From Pseudomonadota bacterium (lineage in GTDB: Bacteria > Pseudomonadota > Alphaproteobacteria > Rhizobiales > Rhizobiaceae): 9,322 bases of DNA. The translations under genes and the position numbers were made by a program. The DNA is taken from contig JAFAGL010000308.1 in the NCBI GenBank assembly GCA_023422735.1, positions 1 to 9,322 of the forward strand, read 5' to 3'. Numbering within the stretch: the first letter of the stretch is position 1; each line of letters opens with the position of its first letter. This document shows, piece after piece, positions 1-6,894 of this stretch. The notes beneath the pieces were generated by a model. That model had not been told where the DNA came from. It did not search any database and was given only the letters and a program-made list of their open reading frames with translations.

Positions 1-9
1 AAACCACCA

Positions 10-30
10 TCCGGCCCTGACCGGGCCGGA
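10..30 (-). terminator. Hairpin just downstream of bamA, possible terminator
   Basis: A perfect inverted repeat lies 10 bases past the bamA stop codon. CCGGCCC (11-17) pairs with GGGCCGG (23-29) around a 5-base loop, and T10-A30 adds an eighth pair. In the minus-strand transcript the stem is followed by TGGTGGTTT and then the window edge, so there is no clear U-tract. It could be a weak terminator, an attenuator before the next envelope gene, or an mRNA 3'-end stabiliser. The hairpin is certain as sequence; its function is inferred. Confidence 0.4.
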
Positions 31-39
31 AAGACTACA

Positions 40-2400
40 TCAGAACTTCGTCGAAATGCCGAAGTTGAATTCCTGGACCTCGTCGCCCGTCTCTTTCTTG
101 AGCGGATGCGCATAATCCACGCGCAACGGACCGAACGGCGATGCCCAGATCAACGACGCGCCGACGGAGGCGCGCCATTCCATATCCGTGCCACCGGCAT
201 CAAAAAGTTTGTTGCCATAGAGCGTCGCCGCATCAGCGAACACTGCGCCCTTGAGACCGAAGCTTTGCGGGAGGATCGGGAATGGGAACTGAGCTTCGAC
301 GCTACCGTTGAAATAGGTCGAACCGCCAAGATGTTTCTCGGTGTTCAAATCATAGGGACCGAAGCCGTCATAATCGAAACCGCGGATCATCCGATCATTT
401 CCGCGGAAATAATCGAAAACACGCAAATCCTGACCGTAACTGGCGACATGGCCAGCGCCGACTGACACCAAACCGACAATATCCATCTCTTCAGAAAGCG
501 TGTGGTAATAACTGCCACGACCTGTGAACTTCACCCACTCGGCATCACCACCCAGGCCGGCAACCTCAACCGCAGTTGTCGCAAAGATACCGCTATGAGG
601 GTTCTTTTGATCGTCAATCGTGTTGTAAGTCAGACTACCGCTAACAGAAGATTTGACCCAAGGCGTCTGGTTCGTAATGGCTTCAACTACCTGAGGCGCA
701 ATATCGCAGCTCGCATCGAAGGAGCCGTCGTCCTTCCTGCAGTCGTCGATGTACTCATACTTCTCACGCGTCAGATTGTAAGCCACCTGCGCACCCAGTG
801 ACTCGGTAATCGGTAGGCCGAAGCGAACCGTCGCTCCATCCAACTCGCTCTCATACTCGTTATCATATTCGCGGGTTTGACGGAAAATATCGAAACCGGC
901 CGAAATGCGACGGCCAAGGAAGTATGGTTCGGTGAACGACAGGTTGTAGTCGCGCGTATTCTTACCGACACCGATTCCAAGTCTCACGAATTGGCCCCGG
1001 CCAAGAAAGTTCTTCTCAGAGATCGAACCCTCTGCAGTCGGGCCACCGCCAGTAGATCCGCCGGTGGTGTAACCGCCACCAATAGAGAATTCACCCGTAG
1101 CCTTCTCGATGACATCGACTACCAGAATAACCTGATCAGGCTGCGATCCCGGCGCAGTGGAAATGTTCACACTGCTAAAGAAATCCAGCGCCTCAAGCCG
1201 ACGCTTTGCGCGCTGAATCAATATCTGATTGAAGGCATCGCCCTCCGACACATCGAATTCACGACGAATAACGTAATCTCGGGTACGCTCGTTGCCACGG
1301 ATTTCAATGCGCTCAACATAGGTGCGTGCGCCCTGATCCACCGAATACGCGACTGAGATGGTGCGATTGTTGAAATCACGATCACCCTGCGGCGTCACCT
1401 GCGCAAACGCATAGCCACTACCCGCTAGACGCTCCGTCAGCCCGATTACAGTGTCTTCGACATCCTTGGCGTTGTAGGTCGACCCCGACCGGGTCTCCAC
1501 AAGTGACTGAAGGGAGGCAGTATCGACATCTGGAATAGCCGAATCGATGGTGACATCACCAAACGTATATCGCTCGCCTTCGTCCACAGTGAACGTTACT
1601 GTGTACTCATTGCTGGATGGGTCCAGAACGGCGTTCGATGAAACGACCTGGAAATCAGCATAGCCACGATTGTAATAAAAACGACGCAGCGCTTCTTCGT
1701 CAGCGCGCATCTTGTTCTCGTCATAAACGTCATTACGCGTCAGGAAAGACAGGAAATTCGATTCTCGTGTCGACACTACATCGCGCAAACGCCGGCTTGG
1801 GAAAGCGCTGTTGCCAACGAAATTCACGTCTCCGATTTTTGTGCGATCACCTTCGTTGATCTCAAAAACCACGTTTACGCGATTCTGCCCGACATCGACG
1901 ATCTGAGCGTTTACGCTGGCTTCATCACGGCCGATTTGTCGGTAGGCACCACGAAGCGCTTCCACATCAGCATCAACGGTCGCTTTTGAATAGCCGCTAC
2001 GGGACTTCGTCTGAACACCTTGGATGAGCTGCTCATCCTTCAGCTTGCTGTTGCCCTGAAACAGAACCTGATTGACGATCTGATATTCGGATACTTGAAC
2101 GACCAGCGCACCGCCGGCTTGATTGATCCGCACATCCGAAAAAAGTCCGGTATCAAACAGGCGCTTGACCGCCTCGTCGATATCCGCGTTTGAAAACTGT
2201 TTGCCAGGCGCAATGCCAAGGTAACTACGCACCGTCGCGGCGTCCACACGCTGATTACCGCGCACATCAATGCGACTGACAACAGCAGCTTCTGCAACCG
2301 AAATCATGCTCATCTGGGCGACAAATGCACCAGGAGCGACGACAGCAGCCGACAATGCCACAGCAGACACGGCGCTTTTGAAACGAAAAACTGGCTTCAT
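40..2400 (-). CDS. bamA: Outer membrane protein assembly factor BamA
   Basis: BamA (Omp85 family) is the outer-membrane insertase that folds and inserts beta-barrel proteins. The 786-residue product has a Sec signal peptide ending in a VAEAA site near residue 39. Five periplasmic POTRA repeats follow at roughly 40-108, 109-185, 188-275, 278-357 and 360-434. The C-terminal barrel spans about 440-786 and ends in a terminal phenylalanine (STKF), as expected for outer-membrane barrels. The conserved loop-6 motif appears as IRGF at 672-675, followed by DYDGFGP. The ATG at 2400 is preceded by AAGGG with 5 bases between. The gene follows rseP after a 215-base gap that may hold its own promoter. Unusual details are a glycine-rich stretch at 441-454 and two cysteines (554 and 565) in a probable surface loop. 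The family assignment is secure. Confidence 0.97.
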   Translation of the reverse strand: MKPVFRFKSAVSAVALSAAVVAPGAFVAQMSMISVAEAAVVSRIDVRGNQRVDAATVRSYLGIAPGKQFSNADIDEAVKRLFDTGLFSDVRINQAGGALVVQVSEYQIVNQVLFQGNSKLKDEQLIQGVQTKSRSGYSKATVDADVEALRGAYRQIGRDEASVNAQIVDVGQNRVNVVFEINEGDRTKIGDVNFVGNSAFPSRRLRDVVSTRESNFLSFLTRNDVYDENKMRADEEALRRFYYNRGYADFQVVSSNAVLDPSSNEYTVTFTVDEGERYTFGDVTIDSAIPDVDTASLQSLVETRSGSTYNAKDVEDTVIGLTERLAGSGYAFAQVTPQGDRDFNNRTISVAYSVDQGARTYVERIEIRGNERTRDYVIRREFDVSEGDAFNQILIQRAKRRLEALDFFSSVNISTAPGSQPDQVILVVDVIEKATGEFSIGGGYTTGGSTGGGPTAEGSISEKNFLGRGQFVRLGIGVGKNTRDYNLSFTEPYFLGRRISAGFDIFRQTREYDNEYESELDGATVRFGLPITESLGAQVAYNLTREKYEYIDDCRKDDGSFDASCDIAPQVVEAITNQTPWVKSSVSGSLTYNTIDDQKNPHSGIFATTAVEVAGLGGDAEWVKFTGRGSYYHTLSEEMDIVGLVSVGAGHVASYGQDLRVFDYFRGNDRMIRGFDYDGFGPYDLNTEKHLGGSTYFNGSVEAQFPFPILPQSFGLKGAVFADAATLYGNKLFDAGGTDMEWRASVGASLIWASPFGPLRVDYAHPLKKETGDEVQEFNFGISTKF

Positions 2401-2615
2401 CGGGCCCTTAAACCTTTTACTCTCGTAGTCCCCACAGCGAGAAATCCGGCAATCGCAGTTGGTCCCGCAATCGTCATAGCCGTATTTTTCCTATACGCAA
2501 GGCATCTGGTTAAAGTGCATTTACTAATCGGACCGAGCGTGTCCTCATCGCCACGCATAATCGGCTTTATGGTAAATGCTTGGTCAATTTCCGTCGTTGT
2601 GCAATTCCCTGCGGC
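2401..2615. other. rseP-bamA intergenic region
   Basis: This 215-base gap is much longer than most others in the operon and contains no convincing gene. In the minus-strand direction it is AT-richer than its surroundings. It holds a TTTACCA element, a TTTAACCA element, a small CGTAT/ATACG dyad (2481-2497) and the bamA ribosome binding site next to the ATG. An internal promoter that lets bamA be expressed apart from the upstream genes is the simplest explanation. Confidence 0.5.
2473..2500 (-). promoter_or_regulatory. Candidate internal promoter for bamA
   Basis: On the minus strand, TTGCGT (2495-2500) and TATGAC (2473-2478) are separated by 16 bases, a loose match to a housekeeping -35/-10 pair. 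Transcription would start near 2466, giving a leader of about 65 bases before the bamA ATG. A weak CGTAT/ATACG dyad overlaps the spacer. The match is modest and is supported mostly by the length of the gap. Confidence 0.22.
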
Positions 2616-3755
2616 TCAGCATCCGAACAAATCGTTCCAGAAAACGAATCCCATAAATGCCAAAACCGCTATCATCCCTACGCGATAAACGGCATCCAGG
2701 ACCCGTTCCGACACGGGCCTCCTGAGTGCGGCCTCCATTCCGTAAAAGAGCAGATGGCCCCCGTCCAGTGGCGGGATAGGCAACAGGTTCAGAATCCCGA
2801 TCCCCACCGACAAGAGCGCTGCAAGCTGCACGAGCCACTGGAAGCCCAATTTCGCCGCTTGGCCGGACATTTCGGCGATTTTAACTGGCCCACCTAACTG
2901 GCATTTGTCTTCACGGCCAACAACAAACCGTTGCAAGAATTGACCGGTTCTGGTGATTATATAACCAGTTTCCAGCACTCCCTGCTCTACGGCTTGCAAG
3001 GGTGAGTAGGTGACAACCCGACCCTGACCAACTGTCTGGTTGGTCACTACTCCAATGACGCCTGTTCGAATGACATTGCCCAAAGCATCGTTTTGCTCGA
3101 CAAGCTCAGGAACTGCGGTGACAATCAACCTTTCTCCATCTCGTTCGATGGCGAAGGACAGTGTATCGCCTGCGCGGCCGGATACAATGCGCTGCACATC
3201 CGCAAAGCTTTCTACCTTTTGGCCGTCAACGGCGACAAATCGGTCTCCGGACTGCAAGCCTGCAATTGCTGCAGGGCTTCCGGTCCGGACTTCGGCCACC
3301 GTAGGGTCCAGAACTGCGCGACCGTAACTGGCGAACATCACGGTAAACACGATGATCGTCAGGAGGAAATTGAAAACTGGGCCGGCAACGACCGTTAGTG
3401 CGCGTTTCCAAACGGGCTGAGTGTGGAAGGCGACCTTGCGGTCTTCCTCACTTAAAGCAGCGGTGGCATCCGGGTCCGGCGCGCTCGTGGCGCTCATGTC
3501 ACCGACGAATTTAACATATCCACCCAGCGGGATTGCGCAGAGTTTCCACCGCGTTCCGTTTTTTGCAGTATATCCGATCAGCTCAGGGCCGAATCCAATG
3601 GAAAACGCCTGAACGCCGATGCCACACCATCGCCCCACCAGAAAATGGCCCATTTCATGAACAAACACGACGACCAGCAGGACAAACAGAAAAGGCACCA
3701 GCGTGCCGATAACCAAGCCGTCCCAGCCAACTATATTTTGAAAAAATTCGGCCAC
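2616..3755 (-). CDS. rseP: RseP-type site-2 intramembrane zinc metalloprotease (M50)
   Basis: This site-2 protease cleaves transmembrane substrates within the inner membrane. In E. coli RseP releases sigma-E by cutting RseA and also clears signal-peptide remnants; the substrate here is unknown. From the GTG start the product has 379 residues. A first membrane helix (about 16-34) carries the zinc-binding HEMGH motif at 33-37, followed by the conserved GGYVKFVGD. A second hydrophobic helix lies near 118-142, a single PDZ domain near 150-215, and the second active-site motif LLPIPPLDGG at 324-333, with a last helix near 357-373. The frame is open to a TTG at 3806, but the GTG at 3755 has GAGG five bases upstream and places HEMGH about 32 residues from the start, as usual for the family. 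It lies 79 bases after cdsA, with no dxr between. Confidence 0.93.
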   Translation of the reverse strand: MAEFFQNIVGWDGLVIGTLVPFLFVLLVVVFVHEMGHFLVGRWCGIGVQAFSIGFGPELIGYTAKNGTRWKLCAIPLGGYVKFVGDMSATSAPDPDATAALSEEDRKVAFHTQPVWKRALTVVAGPVFNFLLTIIVFTVMFASYGRAVLDPTVAEVRTGSPAAIAGLQSGDRFVAVDGQKVESFADVQRIVSGRAGDTLSFAIERDGERLIVTAVPELVEQNDALGNVIRTGVIGVVTNQTVGQGRVVTYSPLQAVEQGVLETGYIITRTGQFLQRFVVGREDKCQLGGPVKIAEMSGQAAKLGFQWLVQLAALLSVGIGILNLLPIPPLDGGHLLFYGMEAALRRPVSERVLDAVYRVGMIAVLAFMGFVFWNDLFGC

Positions 3756-3760
3756 ACACG

Positions 3761-3764
3761 CCTC
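3761..3764 (-). promoter_or_regulatory. Ribosome binding site deciding the rseP GTG start
   Basis: The minus strand reads GAGG-CGTGT-GTG, a Shine-Dalgarno core five bases before the GTG at 3755. The alternative TTG at 3806 has only AAGAG at about 9 bases and would add 17 polar residues before the first membrane helix. The GTG is therefore preferred. Confidence 0.6.
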
Positions 3765-3834
3765 AAAAACGGAAACATCGGACTTCGCATCACAGACTGA
3801 TGGCAATCCAGCAAACTCTTGGAAATCCTCAGCG

Positions 3835-4704
3835 TCAATGGATTGAGAATAGGCCGCGTGAGGGTTCGTAGATACCGCCCGTCGTCAACATGCCAATGAG
3901 GTACAAGGCTAGAGACGCTGCGACAAGTCCGTCTACGCGATCCATCACTCCGCCGTGACCGGGAATCAGCCGACCCGAATCCTTGGCGCCGAACCGTCTC
4001 TTGACAGCGGACTCGAAGAGATCGCCCGCTTGTGACAATGCAGACAGGAAAAGTGCAGCCACGGCCAAGGCAAAACCGGCCTGGATACCCATCAATCGCC
4101 CCGCCCCCGCGCCGATAATCACCGCAGCCAAAGCACCTCCGACAGCGCCACTCCATGTCTTGCCCGGAGAAATCGACGGGGCAAGCTTGCGTCCACCAAT
4201 CAAGCGCCCGAAAATATATGCAAAACTATCGGTGGCCCACACGACAGCAAACAGAAATACGACCGCAGCCAGACCGGAATCTCCCCCTTCCCGGATTTGA
4301 TCAATAGTTACGGCTGCGAGCAGCGCATAAGGAAGAGCCGAAGCGATCCACCAACCCGATCTCTTTACTTCCAAAAACATGCCTAATGCGATTGCAAGCG
4401 CGGCCACCGGCACGACTATATATGCGTGAAGGTTCAGTACCAAGGGCACGAGAGCAACGAGCAGAAGCAACCACAAAGTGCTTTTCGTTCTGGCCGTGAC
4501 CCTGGCACCGGCCATGGAAAGCCACTCGTGAAGGAGAGCCATCGAAAAGCCGGCCACCATAAGATGGAAAACGAAGCCGCCGAAATATGTGATCGCCAGC
4601 ACCAGGCCTCCGAGAATAAGGCCCGAAATGATGCGCACTGTGAGGTTGTTCAGTTGACGAGGCCGGCGAAAATCGAGGCTGCTGCCGCCTTTACCACGAA
4701 TCAT
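3835..4704 (-). CDS. cdsA: Phosphatidate cytidylyltransferase (CDP-diacylglycerol synthase)
   Basis: CdsA condenses CTP with phosphatidic acid to give CDP-diacylglycerol, the precursor of all bacterial phospholipids, in the inner membrane. The 289-residue protein has a polar N-terminus of about 20 residues and then a series of hydrophobic helices. The family signature lies at about 232-258: S232, then KRRFGAKDSG, then IPGHGGVMDRVD. The motifs ATDSFAY (157-163) and SPGKTWSG (179-186) are also typical. The ATG at 4704 overlaps the uppS TGA as ATGA and has no good ribosome binding site of its own, so translation is probably coupled to uppS. A later GTG at codon 23 is possible but is not preceded by a Shine-Dalgarno sequence. 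Confidence 0.96.
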   Translation of the reverse strand: MIRGKGGSSLDFRRPRQLNNLTVRIISGLILGGLVLAITYFGGFVFHLMVAGFSMALLHEWLSMAGARVTARTKSTLWLLLLVALVPLVLNLHAYIVVPVAALAIALGMFLEVKRSGWWIASALPYALLAAVTIDQIREGGDSGLAAVVFLFAVVWATDSFAYIFGRLIGGRKLAPSISPGKTWSGAVGGALAAVIIGAGAGRLMGIQAGFALAVAALFLSALSQAGDLFESAVKRRFGAKDSGRLIPGHGGVMDRVDGLVAASLALYLIGMLTTGGIYEPSRGLFSIH

Positions 4705-5417
4705 ATCGCGACTTCGCGCGTTGGCCGACCGCCGAATCGCCTTTCACGGCTCGCGAACTCCGCCAAGGCACCTTCCAAATGAACGCGTGAAAAATCTGGC
4801 CAGTAAACTGGGAGGAATACGAGTTCGCTATAAGCGCATTGCCACATAAGGAAATTGGACAAACGCATCTCGCCACTTGTGCGGATCACGAGATCCGGAT
4901 CGGGAATGCTGGTGGTGTCGAGCATCCGCCCGATGAGCGTCTCATTGACCTCGTCTGCTGCCAACCGCCCGTCGGTTGCTTCACTGACCAACCTCTTGAC
5001 CGCGCGCGTAATCTCGTCGCGGGCGCCGTAGTTGAAAGCGATCACCAAGTTGAAGGCCCGGTTTTCTTCAGTCAGCGTTTCCGCTTCATCAAGGAGACGC
5101 CGTATATCTGAACGTAAGCCCTGGCGATCGCCAATGACACGAACGCGAACACCATTTCGGTGCAATTCCGCCAAGTCCCGCCTTATGAATAGTTTGAGCA
5201 ACCCCATGAGGTCACTGACCTCAGATTCTGGTCGGGCCCAGTTTTCAGACGAAAAGGCATAAATCGTCAGCCAGCGAATGCCGAGCGCCGGTGCGTCTCG
5301 CACCACTTGCCTTACCGCATCTACACCTGCGCGATGGCCCATGGCGCGCGGCAAACCGCGGGCTTTTGCCCACCGTCCATTGCCATCCATTATGATTGCG
5401 ACATGCGCCGGCGCCAA
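4701..5417 (-). CDS. uppS: Isoprenyl transferase, undecaprenyl diphosphate synthase type
   Basis: This cis-prenyltransferase adds isopentenyl diphosphate units to farnesyl diphosphate, making the C55 lipid carrier for peptidoglycan and surface polysaccharides. The product has 238 residues. The N-terminal motif IIMDGNGRWA carries the catalytic Asp11. It is followed by MGHRAG (27-31), the SSENW segment (56-60), and RTSGEMRLSNF (179-189), which binds substrate diphosphates. WPDF (206-209) is also conserved. The start is a TTG: no in-frame ATG or GTG lies close upstream, and the next in-frame ATG (codon 10) would delete the beginning of the catalytic strand. A strong AGAGGGGG precedes the TTG. 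A Met replaces the usual Gln in the SGEQR motif (residue 184), probably a tolerated change. It follows frr by 35 bases and overlaps cdsA by 4. Confidence 0.95.
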   Translation of the reverse strand: MAPAHVAIIMDGNGRWAKARGLPRAMGHRAGVDAVRQVVRDAPALGIRWLTIYAFSSENWARPESEVSDLMGLLKLFIRRDLAELHRNGVRVRVIGDRQGLRSDIRRLLDEAETLTEENRAFNLVIAFNYGARDEITRAVKRLVSEATDGRLAADEVNETLIGRMLDTTSIPDPDLVIRTSGEMRLSNFLMWQCAYSELVFLPVYWPDFSRVHLEGALAEFASRERRFGGRPTREVAI

Positions 5418-5422
5418 GATTT

Positions 5423-5430
5423 CCCCCTCT
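5423..5430 (-). promoter_or_regulatory. Strong ribosome binding site for the uppS TTG start
   Basis: The minus strand reads AGAGGGGG-AAATC-TTG. The AGAGG core ends 8 bases before the TTG at 5417. An out-of-frame ATG at 5434 lies just before it and can be excluded. The strong site makes up for the rare start codon. Confidence 0.6.
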
Positions 5431-5452
5431 GCATACTTACCGGAAATCTGGC

Positions 5453-6013
5453 TTAAACCTGCATGATTTCGGCTTCTTTCTCCGACAAGAGACTATCAAT
5501 CGAAGAAATCGTATCGTCGGTTATCTTCTGAACTTTGTCTGATTGAGAGCGAACATCATCCTGTCCGATGTCACCGTCTTTTTCAGCCTTCTTGAGGCCG
5601 TCCATTGCGTCACGGCGAACGTGGCGCGCCGCAACCCTAGCATTCTCTGCATAGGTATGCGCGATCTTCACGAGCTCCTTGCGGCGCTGCTCGTTCAATT
5701 CTGGCAGCGGAATACGCAGAGTTGATCCATCCATGATTGGATTGAAACCAAGATTGGATTCGCGAATAGCGCGGTCAACCGCGTTCACCATCGACTTATC
5801 CCACACGGACACCGAAATCATGCGAGGTTCCGGCACCGTGACATTCGCAACCTGATTCAGCGGTACCGTTGACCCATAAGCAGGCACCTGAATGGGATCC
5901 AGAAGATTGCTGGATGCTCGCCCGGTTCGCAGGGATGCGAGATCGTTGCGAAATGCGGCAATGGCTCCGTCCATTCGACGCTGGATGTCTTGAAAATCGG
6001 CACCGTTGCTCAT
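5453..6013 (-). CDS. frr: Ribosome recycling factor
   Basis: RRF works with EF-G to split the post-termination ribosome into subunits in the cytoplasm. The 186-residue product matches the family length of about 185. The family pattern is visible: an N-terminal helix with LRTGRAS (28-34), the domain II beta region with VPAYGSTVPLNQVA (43-56), and the C-terminal helices starting at LPELNEQRRKELVK (103-116) with RRDAMDGLKKAEKD (133-146). The ATG at 6013 (MSNGADFQ) has AGGAG six bases upstream. An in-frame upstream extension to 6091 overlaps the end of pyrH and is not needed. The gene lies 28 bases after pyrH, so the two are surely cotranscribed. Confidence 0.97.
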   Translation of the reverse strand: MSNGADFQDIQRRMDGAIAAFRNDLASLRTGRASSNLLDPIQVPAYGSTVPLNQVANVTVPEPRMISVSVWDKSMVNAVDRAIRESNLGFNPIMDGSTLRIPLPELNEQRRKELVKIAHTYAENARVAARHVRRDAMDGLKKAEKDGDIGQDDVRSQSDKVQKITDDTISSIDSLLSEKEAEIMQV

Positions 6014-6041
6014 CGGTCTCTCCTGGAAGCCTGTTGCTGGT

Positions 6042-6764
6042 TCAATCGGAAACAATCGTGCAGCGGCCGTCGCCGCGCAGAATTGCACCAAACCCGCCTT
6101 GTTCGTGAATGGAATAAACGATTATCGGAATGTTGTTCTCACGCGCAAGAGCAATCGCGGCAGTATCCATGATTGCAAGATCGTGTTGTAAGACTTCCGC
6201 ATGACTGATGCGCTCGAAGCGCTTGGCGTCTGGGACTTTCTTTGGATCGGCTGAATACACGCCATCGACCTGTGTCCCTTTGAATAATGCGTCCGCGCCA
6301 ATCTCAGCAGCCCTGAGTGCCGCCGCCGAATCGGTCGTGAAAAACGGGTTGCCAGTGCCTCCAGCGAAAATCACGACTTTACCCTGATTCATATAAGCGT
6401 CGGCTTGGCGCTGGGAAAAGCTCTCGCACAATTCTGGCATGGCGATTGCAGACAGCACGACCGCATCAACGCCAATCTTAACCAGGGAAGTTCTCAGCGC
6501 CAGTGAATTGATCACCGTCGCCAGCATCCCCATGTGATCACCGGTCACCCGATCGCCGCCTGCGGATGCCACGGCAACACCACGAAAAATGTTGCCGCCG
6601 CCGATCACTACACCGACTTCCACTCCCATACCACGTGCTTCCGCAATATCGGCAGCAATACCGTCCGCCACCGAAACATCGATGCCGAAGGTCTGGCTCC
6701 CCATCAATGCCTCGCCCGACGCCTTGAGAAGAACGCGGCGATATCTGGAAGATTGGTCAGGCAT
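6042..6764 (-). CDS. pyrH: Uridylate kinase (UMP kinase)
   Basis: PyrH phosphorylates UMP to UDP with ATP, on the route to UTP and CTP, and belongs to the amino-acid-kinase fold family rather than the eukaryotic UMP/CMP kinases. The product has 240 residues, the usual length. Visible motifs are LLKASGEAL (12-20, phosphate-binding lysine 14), GGGNIFRG (55-62), DHMGMLATVIN (76-86), FAGGTGNPFFTTDSAA (133-148) and KGTQVDGVYSADPKK (162-176). The ATG at 6764 has AAGGA six bases upstream. The frame is open further to 6830, but that extension runs through a hairpin and lacks homology to the family. It follows tsf after a 130-base gap holding two stem-loops and precedes frr by 28 bases. CTP derived from its product feeds CdsA, encoded in the same operon. 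Confidence 0.97.
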   Translation of the reverse strand: MPDQSSRYRRVLLKASGEALMGSQTFGIDVSVADGIAADIAEARGMGVEVGVVIGGGNIFRGVAVASAGGDRVTGDHMGMLATVINSLALRTSLVKIGVDAVVLSAIAMPELCESFSQRQADAYMNQGKVVIFAGGTGNPFFTTDSAAALRAAEIGADALFKGTQVDGVYSADPKKVPDAKRFERISHAEVLQHDLAIMDTAAIALARENNIPIIVYSIHEQGGFGAILRGDGRCTIVSD

Positions 6765-6821
6765 GAACGGTCCTTGAAGGCAATGCAGCTGGCGCAAAAA
6801 GAAAGCGGCCTGCGGATACAC

Positions 6822-6853
6822 GAAGGGCACCGCGATGTCACGCGATGCCCTTC
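6822..6853 (-). other. Strong intercistronic hairpin between tsf and pyrH
   Basis: GAAGGGCA (6822-6829) pairs with TGCCCTTC (6846-6853) and CGCG (6831-6834) with CGCG (6841-6844), around a 6-base loop. The single internal odd position (C6830 against A6845) is a mismatch on the plus strand but a U-G wobble in the minus-strand RNA, giving an unbroken 13-pair stem there. No U-tract follows at once; TTTCTTTTT occurs about 18 bases downstream. Possible roles are processing site, attenuator or stabiliser of the tsf mRNA 3' end. Confidence 0.6.
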
Positions 6854-6868
6854 AAGTTGTTCACGAAT

Positions 6869-6893
6869 ATAAAAAGAAAGGAATTGACCTTTC
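6869..6893 (-). terminator. Weak terminator-like stem-loop after tsf
   Basis: Directly after the tsf stop codon the minus-strand RNA can form GAAAGG/CCUUUC (6 pairs, 6-base loop; 6888-6893 with 6876-6881), followed by UUUUUAU (6869-6875). This is the layout of an intrinsic terminator, but the stem is short and only half G-C. It would probably attenuate rather than stop transcription into pyrH. Confidence 0.35.
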
Positions 6894-6894
6894 C

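Noticed and set aside
877..1356. 159-codon plus-strand frame antisense to bamA
   Set aside because: No recognisable family and no operon context; its composition is that of a shadow of the bamA codons.
2511..2585. CtrA-type binding site in the bamA upstream region
   Set aside because: TTTAACC and TTTACCA resemble half sites, but the TTAA-N7-TTAA spacing is not met on either strand.
3731..4156. 141-codon minus-strand frame over cdsA and the cdsA-rseP junction, considered as a dxr remnant
   Set aside because: The translation is Arg/Cys/Ser-rich and shows no DXR motif; it is a frame-shifted reading of cdsA.
6014..6091. N-terminal extension of frr into pyrH
   Set aside because: The ATG at 6013 has a good ribosome binding site and gives the exact family length; the extension overlaps pyrH coding sequence.
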